DNA of 64,000 nucleotides from Trichaptum fuscoviolaceum (taxonomy: Eukaryota > Basidiomycota > Agaricomycetes > Hymenochaetales > Trichaptaceae). The notes under the pieces are model-generated. The model saw only the letters and a program-made list of their open reading frames with translations. It searched no databases and was not told the origin of the DNA. Positions within the stretch are counted from its first letter, which is position 1, and each line of letters begins with the position of its first letter. The position numbers were made by a program, and so were the translations under genes. The stretch is from the NCBI GenBank assembly GCA_910574455.1, contig CAJSYZ010000003.1, forward strand, positions 3,471,250 through 3,535,249, written 5' to 3'. This document shows positions 1 to 10,268 of the stretch, in pieces.

Positions 1-211
1 TTTCGACAACATCTTTTCTCGTCGCTGTTTCCTGTTCACGTCCACTCATTCACTGCTTTCCTGTTTCACTTGACAACTCTCAGATGGTAGAGTAGCCACA
101 CATTCACTAATATTTATTAACAGCTTAACGTTATTTCCCTGACTCTTCATGTAAGAACAACATACTAATGTATAGGCTGCAGGCCAATGTTAACGTTTCC
201 TGGAGCTACGT

Positions 212-1421
212 TCATCTACGCTTAGACGTGGGCTTTCGTCCCATTCCCCTTCTCGGGCCAGTGCTTCTAGGACCTTGAGTGGATGCAATTTCATCCTTAC
301 TGAGCTTCAGAACACCACCAGAAAATCGCCCGACGCCGAGCTTCAAACCACGCTCCCTCTTTCTCCTATCGCGTTTTCCATCGGAAGAGGCATCAAAGAC
401 ATGCTTGATACTCTGGTGGTAATTTCCTAGATTTTTCGCCTGAAGTGAAGTGTCAAATCGACTTACGCAGACAACATTGGTAGAATAAACTGACCTGCTC
501 CAATCTCATCGCCTTCTGTTCCTCGATAGACTTCTCCAGACCCAGTCTAACCCGTTTACTGGCTTTCTTCCGTTCATCTTGGCACACGAGAGACTCGCCT
601 TTCCCGAGTTTCGCACCACCGGCGAGTTCCAATAGTCGCCCTTCGAGCGCCTTTCTTTTCTGCGCTGGAGTCATATTCAGTTCTGAGTTCAATGATCCTG
701 ATAGCAGTTGCGTGTGGACAAGCTTGTGTAGAAGGGCATCATTCTGTAGGTTTGATCTTGGGGGAACGAACGTTTAACCAAGTATCAGAGCTTACGAGAT
801 GGAAGGCCATACCTCTCTTCTAGAAAGTCATCACCTTCACCTTCACTTTCATCTTCTTTACCTTTCACAATTCCTATATCTTCGCGTAATCTTGAGACTT
901 TAGAGGACTGCGAGGATCAGATCAGATGAGAGAACTGTGATAGGAGTCCATGAACTTACCATGAACGCCTTTGCCTGTAACTTTGATAGAGCGGGACTTC
1001 TTCCTGTGCTTGGCCCACTAAATATAACAACTTCGGGCTGCTTGACCAACGGCTGTTCACTCGTAAATTCATCATCCTCGACTTCATCTACATGTCAGTA
1101 CTACTAGTCAAAGCATCTATGAAAAAAATCTGCCTCACTTTCCTCGCCCTCGCTTTCATCCTCGTCCTCCGTCTCCTTATCGCTGTGGCTTGCATTGACG
1201 GAGAATCCATGCCATTCGTCATCCGATGAATTTATCACGTTCGGCGTAGAATCAGAGTTCAGCTTGTCCTTTCCCGAATCATGTTTAACCTTTCGACGCT
1301 TTCTCTGAGGTTGAGTGCTTGGTCCACCAAGGGAGCCGAAAGTCGACAGAAACTGTTGGCCGTGCGCCTGTAGAGCTGCAAGGAGGGCTTCTTTGCTAGT
1401 TTCCTCTGATGGTTTTGACAT
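212..1421 (-). CDS. FSAF1/Faf1-like 40S ribosome biogenesis factor
   Basis: Nucleolar-type protein of the Faf1 (yeast) / C1orf131 (FSAF1) family, which acts in early 18S rRNA processing and small-subunit assembly. The N-terminus carries a basic KRRK patch and a long acidic stretch (about residues 65-105). A spliced exon then gives PEVVIFSGPS, like the family's conserved V-V-x-F element. The central exon has TPAQKRKALEGRLLELAGG, and the last exon has GLKLGVGRFSGGVLKLSKDE followed by an R/K-rich tail. That last motif (G-x-G-x-F-x-G-G-x-L-x-L-S-x-x-E-I) is the family hallmark and the main reason for the call. At least five exons with GT-AG introns were followed in phase. I chose the Met at 1421; an in-frame Met five codons upstream (1436) is possible. 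It is divergent from the CCDC90-like gene, sharing a promoter of about 250 bp. Confidence 0.8.
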
Positions 1422-1673
1422 AGTATTGTGATGCAAACTGCTAAGAATGACCCTTCTATCTTCGTCGAGTCAGTCTCTGTTTGTGGAAGGAGTGTTCTGC
1501 TGCTGAGTCGGCTCAGGCTACGGCAATGGTGACAAAAAATCGCACTGCCACTGCCACGCTGAGTCTAATACCTAGTTCAAGTTGTACCTCAGATCGGATC
1601 CAACGTTCATTTTGTTCCTATACCTATACCATCTTTCTGTCGGTTGGTGCTATCAGGCTGTCTATTCTTCAAA

Positions 1674-2925
1674 ATGCTAGTTACTCTCTTTAATGCATCT
1701 TGTCGAGCTGTGCGCCCGAGAGCGCTCAGATTTATGTCAAATAACATACAGCTTCCACCTACACTGGGAGTGCGCACACAAGTCGTCTCCGATCCCCAGG
1801 GCTCAGGACAGCCAACCCCATTCACTCCTTTACAGAGTGAACAAGCGGCGGAGGCGATCAATGAACCTGTTGTCTCAATGACACCTCCATCTACGGGTGG
1901 TCCACCTCTGAGCGAAGCGCAGGCGCATCCGTTCGCAGGTGCACGAGAATATGCGGAGAGCCAGGAACAGGTAGCTAAGGCATCCTCATCAAATCTCCCC
2001 GCGCTACCACAAGGACCGTCATCTAGCATAAACTCGACGCCCACTTATGCCAGGCCGCCTTTCGATACACATCTTTTCTTCTCGGAACTCGAGAAAACCT
2101 TCCCTTCCCAGACTGCACACAGCTTGATGCGAGCAACACGTGCTTTGTTGGTAGACCGCATTGGAAAGGTGCGGCGCGATGCTTTAACTTTGAAGGAGCT
2201 GGAAAATGTATGTAAGACTGTCCTCCGTCGGTTATATGTAATTGACACGCGCAAATCTTGTGTCGGGCTCTGTTCGAATGTGTTAATTTGATCCAGCAAG
2301 CATATCTGTTTCGCGCAGCCCTATCGGAAGCTAGAAACGAAATAACATTGCGACAGAAAAGTGACTCGACGACGATACGCACCTCTCTTGCTGCCCTCCG
2401 AAGAGAAATTGAAGCACTTGACAATAAGATGAAGTCGGATATCGATAACTTGAAACACGAGTGAGCCGAACAATCTAGTAAGACCTCAGGCGCCTTATAA
2501 TTTTTCTTTTGTCAAGAATACAGATGGATGTCGATAACCGGAAAACAGAGTCGAGAGCAGAATTAAAGCAAATGGACATTCAGATTGAGGTACGTATAAT
2601 TTCGTCCGCGATGATTTTGTCGATGCGTAACTCAATATCCGGTGTAGGAGGTATTGAATAAGGCTATTGTCAGGATCGGTGATCTGAGGACGTTAACTGA
2701 AGAGATGAAGTGGGTGAATATGCGGAGGGCTGTTTGTGCGTATTCGTACTGACATCCTGGTCTTGATACTTACAATTCTATATGGGTACAGTGACTCTGT
2801 TCTTATTTGCATTTGCCATTGTCGCCACCTTCGAAATCAGTCATAGTCCAAAGCCTCCCAAAACCCCACCGCGAAAGTCTGAATTAATTCTGGATGACCT
2901 GGAGCAACAGGTATCTATCTCGTAG
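1674..2925 (+). CDS. DUF1640 / CCDC90-family mitochondrial coiled-coil protein
   Basis: Member of the DUF1640 family (yeast Fmp32, animal MCUR1/CCDC90B), inner-mitochondrial-membrane proteins with a long coiled coil. Five exons join in phase: 1674-2207, 2297-2460, 2517-2589, 2648-2735 and 2792-2925, giving 330 residues. The N-terminus ([20 protein letters not shown]) is basic and lacks acidic residues, as expected for a mitochondrial presequence. A Pro/Ser-rich linker follows. From about residue 140 the family domain begins ([20 protein letters not shown]), then a heptad-rich region (about 200-280) and a single transmembrane helix near the C-terminus (about 287-303, [14 protein letters not shown]). 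The [12 protein letters not shown] segment just before the helix is the conserved family junction. Function in the family is debated (calcium uniporter regulation, proline or cytochrome oxidase biogenesis), so only localisation and family are claimed. Confidence 0.85.
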
Positions 2926-3114
2926 CCGGATTCGGGACAACACCCCACTCGCAGACAAGGTGGACATCGATAGATCTACATTATTTGCACTCACATATTC
3001 CTGTATCTATAGAGAGGAAGGCTGCTGCAGACACATTAAATATAATACATTCATTTCAGTTAAACTACACCATACTAATGAAACCCAAAACAGTAGTGCG
3101 ACTCTCAGTTGGAA

Positions 3115-3737
3115 TCATTGAACATCTAGTTTCTCCATATCCCGCGCTAATACATCGCCTGCATTGTCCTCCACTACTTCGCGATTTATATCATCGTCAC
3201 TCGACTTTACCTCCGCATTTGCATTGCCCTCTCCCTTCGACTCCTTCACTGATTTCTCATCTTCGTCCGAGTCCTCCCAGTTCTCCTGAATGACTTTCTC
3301 CTTTTCCGCTTGCTTCTTTGCCTTGCGCTTTGCATTCTTAGCGGCTGACTTTGACGTCGGTTTAGCCTCACTCGGTACAGATCCTGGAGCTGCTCCGGGC
3401 TTCGACGATCCTGCTACGACAGGCTTTGGTTTAGATGATGGTGGTACCCAGCCAGGAATATGTCCAGGCGGTAATTTGTTTGCCTCCATCGCCTTCTGTC
3501 GGGTGCTTCTGAACCGCGATACATCCTCTTGAGGCGTAAATCCAGGTCTGACCTTTCTTTCCTTTCGTATCCTACGAAGAAATCGCGTGAGGACACATGT
3601 ATGAGGGTGCAGTAGGGGTGCAACAGGGCTCACGATCCATCTGCCCGTCGAGTTTCCGGAATGACTCTCTCTAGCGTTCGAGGATCAACTGCAATCCCGG
3701 ACACAGATTTATTTGGAATAATATCGGGCTTTGACAT
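3115..3737 (-). CDS. PYM: PYM, partner of Y14-Mago (EJC disassembly factor)
   Basis: PYM binds the Mago-Y14 heterodimer and the 48S ribosome and removes exon-junction complexes from translated mRNA in the cytoplasm. Two exons, 3634-3737 and 3115-3571, join in phase and encode 186 residues. Exon 1 reads MSKPDIIPNKSVSGIAVDPR, then the T-L-E-R-V-I-P-E-T-R-R-A-D-G-S stretch. This is the family's Mago-binding N-terminus, continued across the intron into RKERKVRPGFTPQEDV. The middle contains the conserved P-P-G-H-I-P-G-W-V-P-P patch. The C-terminus is a Lys/Ala-rich helix (AAKNAKRKAKKQAEKEK) and an acidic tail, as in homologues. Length fits the family. Its presence implies an active EJC in this intron-rich genome. 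Confidence 0.92.
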
Positions 3738-4100
3738 GATGTAATTCAGAGGAGCTGCTAACGGGGCAAAGACAGACGGTGCACAACAATTGGGAAGAAT
3801 GAAGAGAGTAAGTTACCAGTTGGACGTTGATGACGTTCAGTTGCGAGCACAGCCACAGCAGTACACTTCTATCCTCAACCATCATGATGACCCGGCCTGG
3901 TATTTTCCACTCACTAAAAACGTTGGCTTATATATATATATATAACATTGTGGCTATTAGTGAATTTACATGACTTCGGCGAGCTCTACTAGTATGGACC
4001 TCACAGACTGCCCTACTTATAAACAAGATTCGATACAAAAGAACGTACGGGATGAAAAAAGTAGGTTCATATGTTTGGGGGCATTCCGTGCTCTTTCATC
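3738..4100. other. Intergenic, PYM promoter side; (TA)8 run
   Basis: About 360 bp between the PYM start codon and the stop of the next minus-strand gene. Apart from a (TA)8 dinucleotide run at 3929-3944 I see no coding or RNA signal. Confidence 0.5.
3929..3944. repeat. (TA)8 microsatellite
   Basis: Eight uninterrupted TA units in the gap upstream of PYM; a likely polymorphic microsatellite with no evidence of function. Confidence 0.9.
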
Positions 4101-4740
4101 TCAAACAGTGTATATGTGCCTGCCATACCGGTCGTGCGTGGGTCTCGACTTTGCCGCATCCGCCATATCACGAGAGCGTTTACCGTTGGCATGATAGTTT
4201 TTATGTCCCATTCCAAATAGCCATTTCAATCGGTCCCCGAAGGTTGGACGATGACTATGTTGATGCTAATGCAATGGCAACTCAGTCAACGCCTGCCTGT
4301 GGTTATTAATGATCACCTGAACTCACATGTGTATGCCCTGTCGAACGCGGTCGTCCGTGGCCAGTATCACTCGTCACATAATAAGCCGGCTGCTGAGCAG
4401 CTGTACTATATCGTCCAGCATCGTGGTGATTTGTTGGGTATGCGTAGGTTGGACTCCGGGAATGCGGGCGTGTCGTGGATGGGTAGTAATATTGGGGGGA
4501 ACTCCGACTGCCTGATCGATAGTGGCCCGGGCTCGGTTCATATGCGTAGGCTTGCCTTCCTCCGGAACCGTGGCCATATGCGCTGCCAGTGCCTGCGTAG
4601 GTTCCGGGCTGACCGTGCCCGTGATGAGAGCCTCCATAATGTGATGGTGAGTAGTCTGAGCGCGACATACTGCGTCGCGACCGGGTAGAGTGGTGGCTGC
4701 GCGTTGACGCGGGGTACGTCGTATAGGTTGTTGGTGGCAT
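4101..4740 (-). CDS. Small disordered Tyr/Ser/His-rich protein of unknown function
   Basis: I do not recognise a characterised family. Exon 1 (4327-4740, 138 codons) is low-complexity, rich in Ser, Tyr, His, Gly and Arg, starting MPPTTYTTYPASTRSHHSTR. A strong GTGAGT donor follows codon 138, before an apparent stop at 4306-4308. Splicing to the acceptor ending at 4266 gives exon 2 (4101-4265) in phase 0. Exon 2 adds 54 residues containing FGDRLKWLFGMGHKNYHANG and ending in DRYGRHIYTV. This short helix plus tail is more constrained than the rest, and from memory resembles the C-termini of other small fungal proteins. The total is 192 residues with no signal peptide or TM segment. If the intron were retained, the product would end after 144 residues without this tail. 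Confidence 0.65.
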
Positions 4741-5666
4741 TGTGAGTGATTGAGGCGTAGGGTAGGCGAAAGCGGGTTTTAATGAACAGCTGCGAGATAC
4801 GAGACGCTTTTATCTAGAATCCACTGTACCGCGTCATATATGGCTCCGGTGGATATTCAGCAGTAGATCTATCTACATTCGGCATAGAAAATATGGTATA
4901 TTGCCTAATGATTTGCATCCATTGGGTATGTCTTGAATGATTTAATAAGGACTGCATATATGGCGGCTGGTCCTATTCAATGCTTAATACGTGTATGTAC
5001 GACCATCCAAAATTACAGTTACAATTGTTTTATGCAGGTTTAATAGCCTTTGCTCTTAATCCTTTTTTCCACTTTGGAAAAAAGGTGGTGTACTTCCGCG
5101 CTCCGCGCTCCGGGTTTAGTATGTATGGTCATCTTCGCGACTTACTTACCTCTCTCAGAAGGTGGTGCATCTTGTAATTGATTCGCCCACACGCGCTAGG
5201 GACACTGCAGATGCGATAGTGAAGCACACAATTTACTCCAAGGCCATCACAGTTCTCGTGCGCATTTTGCGCCCCCGGGAAAGAGCCTGTACCAGATGTA
5301 CCAGGACTTCACTTGAACATATCCTTCTCAGCAGCTTCAGCTCCAAGGGTACAAGGACAAGCGAATAACGGTGGATTCCGCACACCTTGCATCGGCACGC
5401 TGAAACCGTTAGAACGGAAGTGAATGCGGGAAGCACGTCGAAGCTCACGCTTCATCATACCCAACTTATAGGAGTAACAGAACAGTGACTAGGAATCTAC
5501 TCCAAGTAAATATTCTAGAACCTTAAGATGACCCACGCTAGACACTTCGCCATGATCATTTTTTGGGAGTCCAATGCAATTCTATTACGTACCATGACCG
5601 TCAACTGGGTCAGGAGAGTGTTGTACGATAGATTTTTGTGGATCGGAGATAGCCTTCGCGCTAGAA
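4741..5666. other. Intergenic, 0.9 kb, with a perfect hairpin
   Basis: No ORF here has a recognisable product. The only structured items are the inverted repeat at 5061-5085 and a short GC-rich tandem at about 5096-5109 beside it. The rest looks like ordinary AT-rich promoter/3' sequence between two minus-strand genes. Confidence 0.5.
5061..5085. repeat. Perfect 10-bp inverted repeat (hairpin)
   Basis: The arms are CCTTTTTTCC (5061-5070) and GGAAAAAAGG (5076-5085), separated by a 5-nt loop, ACTTT. Immediately downstream is a tandem of two CCGCGCT units (5096-5109). No gene abuts it closely enough to call it a terminator. Confidence 0.8.
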
Positions 5667-6866
5667 TTACTCCATGTCTGCGAAATCTCCTTCATCTAAA
5701 TCATGAGGCTGCGAAGTGTGAGCCGAATATTGCATTGGTTTACCAGAGCACACGTACCTCCTTCGGTTCCTCGTCTTCCCCATACTGCATGATATAGTCA
5801 ACATGCGAGACTATATTTTCCAGTGACTCCGTGGAGGTCAAGTCCAGTGGTAAGAATGATACTAAGGGGTGGTCTTCGATCTAAAATGAATAGTAGAAAT
5901 CGATGTCGGTGAGTGTATCATCTTGACAGCAAAAACACGCACCAGCTGCACGATCGCATGATTAAGTGAGTGGAACCGAGGGTTGGTGCTCTCGGGCTCT
6001 CCCGTGTCGGAAACCAGAAGGAGCGGGTCGGGCTCCAAGTATCTATACCAATATGACGAAGTCAGGTACAGGACCACACGGAAGATAAACGCCGCACCTC
6101 GCAACATTCCTTCGCTTGCGAAAGCTAATGCGCGCGCCTGAAGTATCTTCCTTTGTTTGAGACACAAGGTCCATCTTCGTCATGAGATTTATCCAAGGGA
6201 TCTCGAAGTTCACCATCGCGGACATTGCGGACATCACTCCACTGTAAGTATCAAGGGATTCAGAAGTATGTAGTGCATATGAAGACCTGTGACTGACCTG
6301 AAAAATTTATACTTGTCTTCCATGAATTGAGATTCGATGAGGTATACGGCACATGTTCGGATACCGAGTCTACTCAAGCTCGATACAAAGGAAGGAAAGA
6401 ACCGATGATGGGTATAGAGCTCAATTTGCCCTGTATCATATTTGGAAGTCAGAACATAGAGCAGCCTGCAACCATCCCACATACCTGGACAGTCGATAAT
6501 CAGATAGTCATTGTCGTAATCCCCTAGTTCTTCTTCAAACCAGTCCATGTTCTCGAGCAAGTACCTTCAACCCAATGTCAACGTCCTCCGACACTGTGAC
6601 AACTGGATGTCCACACTCACTCACTCGAAGCAGTGTAGTAGACCACCGTTCGGACCAAAGCCCAGCTCGTCCATCACATCTTCCAGAGTTACAAGTTCAC
6701 GTATGTCAATGCTCGGAGCGTGCTCGAAGGAATCTGGGTCCGCCGCAGGATCCAGGTTCACCAGATGTCCTGTACGACGGGCACTTTGAAGATGTGTGAG
6801 GAATGAGCGACAAAACGTCGATTTGCCTGCCCCGGCGGGCCCCGTTACAAGTACTGCGTAGCGCAT
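5667..6866 (-). CDS. GPN3: GPN-loop GTPase 3 (RNA polymerase II assembly)
   Basis: GPN3-type GTPase; these proteins assemble RNA polymerase II in the cytoplasm and help import it. The start MRYAVLVTGPAGAGKSTFCR is the family N-terminus and sets the start codon. Motifs in order: Walker A GPAGAGKS (about residues 9-16), the switch region NLDPAAD, the signature GPN loop in LGFGPNGGLLHC, G3 DCPGQIELYTH across an intron, CAVYLIESQFM, and G4 TKMDLVS. The C-terminus reads VSHVDYIMQYGEDEEPKE, then an intron and P-H-D-L-D-E-G-D-F-A-D-M-E before TAA. Several short introns split the gene. A MITE inserted about 70 bp upstream of the ATG may affect its promoter or 5' UTR. GPN3 is preferred over GPN1/2 because of the N-terminus and the QYGED C-terminal motif. 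Confidence 0.92.
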
Positions 6867-6935
6867 ATCGAGTTTATGCAATTGAAGCACGTATACACTG
6901 GATACGATGCGAAAAGTCTTGTCTTTCAAATGTTA

Positions 6936-7462
6936 CAGTCTTTCCCATAAACCTTGACCCCCCCCCTCAAAATCGAAAGTTTTTTTTTGCGCGTCACGTG
7001 CGTCACGTGCATGCGCACCTGCCTGAAACGTTGCGCGCAAGTTGAGTGCACACAAGTTCAGACCTTCGTGCACCACAAAGTTGGGGCTTTGGTAGATAAG
7101 TTTGCTGATATTTTCCGTTAGAAATTGCTTTCATTTCTTATTGGAATAAGCTATAGTAGACTGTATTCATTTCTCTTGTTTTTTTGCTCAAAAAATTATA
7201 CATTTTACTCAAAAATGAGGGAAAAAAGATTTGTTATGCAAAGCATTGTTATTACATCTAGGCCATCAATAATATGATGCTGTATTATGGTAGAAATGAC
7301 ATAGAATGTCAGCGACATTGCATCGCCAGTGCGCAAAATTGAAGTGCTGAACGAGTGCGCGCTCGTCAACACACATACGTGGCGGTGCACGTGATGCACG
7401 TGACGTGCAAAAAAAAACTTTCGATTTTGAGGGGGGGGGGTCAAGGTTTATGGGAAAGACTG
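6936..7462. mobile_element. Tc1/mariner-type MITE, 527 bp
   Basis: A non-autonomous element with long terminal inverted repeats. The left end starts CAGTCTTTCCCATAAACCTT and the right end is its exact reverse complement. The arms continue to match for roughly 80 bp, including a C8/G10 tract, TCAAAATCGAAAG, an A/T9 run and CACGTG-rich sequence, with a few mismatches and one length difference. It is flanked by TA on both sides (6934-6935 and 7463-7464), the target duplication expected for Tc1/mariner-type insertion, and CAGT termini are also typical. The interior (about 7050-7370) is AT-rich and has no transposase ORF. It lies between the GPN3 start and the COA5 stop. The close match of the arms suggests a fairly recent insertion (inference). 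Confidence 0.88.
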
Positions 7463-7739
7463 TAAGCTGCGTAAGAAACTGAGTAAGAAATAGTAGTTCG
7501 AAGTCAAGATATGTTTGATTATGTAATTAAAGTCTTCATTAATATTCAAGTTCAAATGTTTGTCACGGTACAGTGATACGGGCAAAAAATTACATTGCGA
7601 TATGAATTTCATATTTCCAGAAAATGTTCTAGCATTCCTGAGTAGTTGGAGATTTTCTTCAAACAGTTGGATCGAGCTAGAAGATGTGAAAACTCACTTT
7701 TATAGAAACGCAAATATAAGACTCCGAATATACCTCACA

Positions 7740-8068
7740 TCACGAATCCTGCGGTACGGTAGCACTTTGCTCAGCCTTTGGGGGTACATAACCGGGATTG
7801 TTTCCTCTGAATCTTTTACGCATGTCGAGCTATGGGCATTGCGGTCGTAATAAGTGGTGTCGACGGTCTAATAAGAAGGTGATTGGAAACTGACCATTCC
7901 ACGTTTGCAATTATAGACAGCTTGGCGGAGAGACTTGCATTCTTCAGGTAGTTCGTCTGTGTGATCTCGCAGACATTCTGAAGGTAGGTGACCGTCTTTT
8001 ACCACACAATCCGATCGCAAGAGACAGTCTTTGAGAGAGTCAAGAAGATTCCGACATGATGAAGACAT
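7740..8068 (-). CDS. PET191: Cytochrome c oxidase assembly factor COA5/Pet191
   Basis: Small twin-CX9C intermembrane-space protein needed for cytochrome c oxidase assembly. Exon 1 is 7895-8068 (58 codons) and exon 2 is 7740-7829, for 87 residues in all, the usual family length. The protein starts MSSSCRNLLDSLKDCLLRSD and has Cys pairs at CLLRSDCVVK and CLRDHTDELPEEC, then CKRGM at the exon end. The second exon supplies LDMRKRFRGN, the invariant family C-terminal motif, which confirms the splice. A Met five codons upstream (8083) is in frame, but homologues begin at MSSSC. It is divergent from IBA57 with only 127 bp between start codons. Confidence 0.93.
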
Positions 8069-8195
8069 GGCAGTTTGCAGCAAGAGGTTCAGCGCGTTTG
8101 ACTGCCAGTGTCATCCGGCTGACACCGGCTTACGTTCCGAGTGGTGTTTGTTCAGTCATTCACTGGCATCTGAAGACCGACCGTGTCGCCTCTTC

Positions 8196-9507
8196 ATGCC
8201 TCCCACTGCACTTCTGCATCTGCTTCGCACAACACCCACTCTCGCTGTGGTACCCAACAGAGCAATATTATACGTGTCTGGCTCCCAGTCGTCAGAATTT
8301 CTCAATGGCCTATTGGCAACGACAGTGCCGAACGCCGGGAGAGGCCCGTTCTACTCGGCTGTTCTTCACGCGCAGGTTAGGATAAGAATGCTTGAAATGT
8401 CCCCTTCTTACACTAACAGTACAATAGGGGAGAGTGATGCATGACATACTCGTCTATCCGAAGAAGAACGATAAAGGGAATGATGGTTATTTAATCGAAT
8501 ACGACTCCCGTCCATCCGAAGCTCCTTCACTTCTGTCGTACCTCAAACGTCACGTCTTGCGCTCGAAGGTCAGGGTGCAGGACGTTTCAGACGAGTACAG
8601 TGTATGGTCCATCTGGGGTCACGGATGCATGCGAAGATGGGGAGGTCCAAGTAAATGGAATTGGGCGCAGAGTGGTGTTGTAGAACCAGTATGGGAGGAA
8701 GACGAGTCGCCGTGGAATTCCGGTGGTAATGAAATCTCGCTCAAGGATAGGAGAGCTCCAGGCATGGGTAGACGAGTTCTTGCTCGCAAAGGCGACAAAC
8801 GTGAGTCAACCAGACTCGCTCTATACATTCAAGTGTGATAATGAATCCGACACTGAAGCCGTCGGAACGAGTGATCACGAACTCGTTGATTCACTTGAGT
8901 ACACAAGGCATAGAATACTACTTGGCGTTCCGGAGGGAAATGATGACATACCTCCTTTGCATGCGTTCCCCATGGAGTCAAACTTGGATATTATGGGTGG
9001 TTGTGAGTAACGATTTCTTGTAATAAACTAATCCATTTCTTAGTTTATTTATAGTGGACTTCAGAAAAGGGTGTTATGTCGGACAGGAGCTTACAGTTAG
9101 AACTTATCATACCGGTGTGCTAAGGAAACGTATTTTACCTGTACGGTTGCAGAGGTACGAATCAACGTACTTCCGTTCGTAATGATTCTTACAGGTCTAT
9201 TAGTCCGGATGGCGCTTCAAGCGGTAGGACGTCTCTCCCTCAGTGCGACATCAAGGCATCGTACAGCTCCGAATCAGATGACCCTCGTCCGCGGATACGT
9301 GGGACAGGGAAACTACTTAGCAATGTACATGATGTCGGTCTTGCGTTGATGCGGCTGGAGCACGTCGAGTTGGCCGACAAGTGTCTATTGAAGTTTCAGG
9401 TGGAGATAGACTCTGAAGGTGAGAACAAACTCTTGGATGTGACGCACTGGTGGCCTAGTTGGTGGCCAGACAGAGAGACAGATGCGCTCAAGAGAGGGCA
9501 AAATTAG
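8196..9507 (+). CDS. IBA57: Iba57/Caf17, mitochondrial Fe-S assembly factor
   Basis: Folate-binding-fold protein (GcvT-like, COG0354) acting late in mitochondrial [4Fe-4S] cluster assembly, for example for lipoate synthase and aconitase. Five exons join in phase: 8196-8375, 8428-8800, 8859-9002, 9055-9154 and 9195-9507, giving 369 residues. Visible landmarks are the early [10 protein letters not shown], the [11 protein letters not shown] strand after intron 1, [12 protein letters not shown], and [10 protein letters not shown]. The family signature K-G-C-Y-V-G-Q-E lies within [20 protein letters not shown]. The short N-terminus before the fold may be a presequence. It shares a very short divergent promoter with COA5 and converges on the AcpS gene, whose stop is 37 bp away. 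Confidence 0.93.
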
Positions 9508-9543
9508 GCGTGAAGACTGAATGCTTAAATAATATTTGGATAA

Positions 9544-9982
9544 TTATTTTGGTTCCTCGGCGACAACCATAGTTGTAACATATTCATCTTCGTGACTAAC
9601 AGAAACATGAATCTTCCCGACTTTCTCTTTATCTGCGTATGAAAGCGGTTCATACTGTAGCATTGGTTTTGATCCAGCATGTTGACGACCAAAGCTTTTG
9701 AAAGTTAATTCTTGCCACGTAGGCCGACAAGTTGGGTATAGGGCCTTGTAAGCAGCTTCTTTCACACTGAAGCTAAACATATTCAGTAAAATGGCGAATG
9801 TTCGCGAAGACTGAGACTTACCGGACAGCCAAGAACAGTGGATCTTCCTTTGCGGTTGTCCAATCATCCAACTCTTGAGGGCTGAGAATGCGCCGCGCAA
9901 AGGGACGAGCACCACGACGAAGTATGAGAGATCTGACTCGAGATATTTGCAAGATATCTATCCCGATGCCCAGGATACCCAT
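9544..9982 (-). CDS. Holo-ACP synthase, AcpS-type phosphopantetheinyl transferase
   Basis: Transfers 4'-phosphopantetheine from CoA to an acyl carrier protein. The stand-alone AcpS form in fungi (Ppt2) serves the mitochondrial ACP. Exons 9822-9982 and 9544-9772 give 129 residues, the normal AcpS size. Exon 1 starts MGILGIGIDILQISRVRSL, with the metal-binding Asp in GIGIDI. Across the intron comes the second signature, FSVKEAAYKAL, with Glu and Lys of K-E-A-A-x-K. The C-terminal VSHEDEYVTTMVV strand is also typical. No clear presequence is seen from this start. Mitochondrial ACP supports Fe-S assembly and lipoate synthesis, so it fits functionally beside IBA57. Confidence 0.92.
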
Positions 9983-10268
9983 GTCAGGTTATGTACTACG
10001 GCTCTGGCATGATGGTTCGAGGACAAGGTTGAAACCGAAGAAGGAAGGTCTCCTTTAGTACTACTAAAAAAGGAAACGCAGAACTTGAAAACTTGACTTG
10101 CCAGTGAGCGCAAGTTTGCTGAACAAGCGCCGACCCTCCTTGAGTTCTGTCGGCCACGGTACTTGTTCCTCGGGGCCTCTAAAATCACATATTACTGAAG
10201 CTCTACGTCTCCTTTGCTAGTAAAAAGCGGAAAGCATCGCCTATCGCCGTCCGGGCAATACTCAAGTG

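Noticed and set aside
1..211. Possible 3' part of a gene at the left edge
   Set aside because: No frame stays open with recognisable content; probably 3' flank.
9958..10188. Minus-strand 76-codon ORF between AcpS and ELP2
   Set aside because: Starts inside the AcpS first exon region, has no recognisable motif, and lies in a normal divergent promoter gap.
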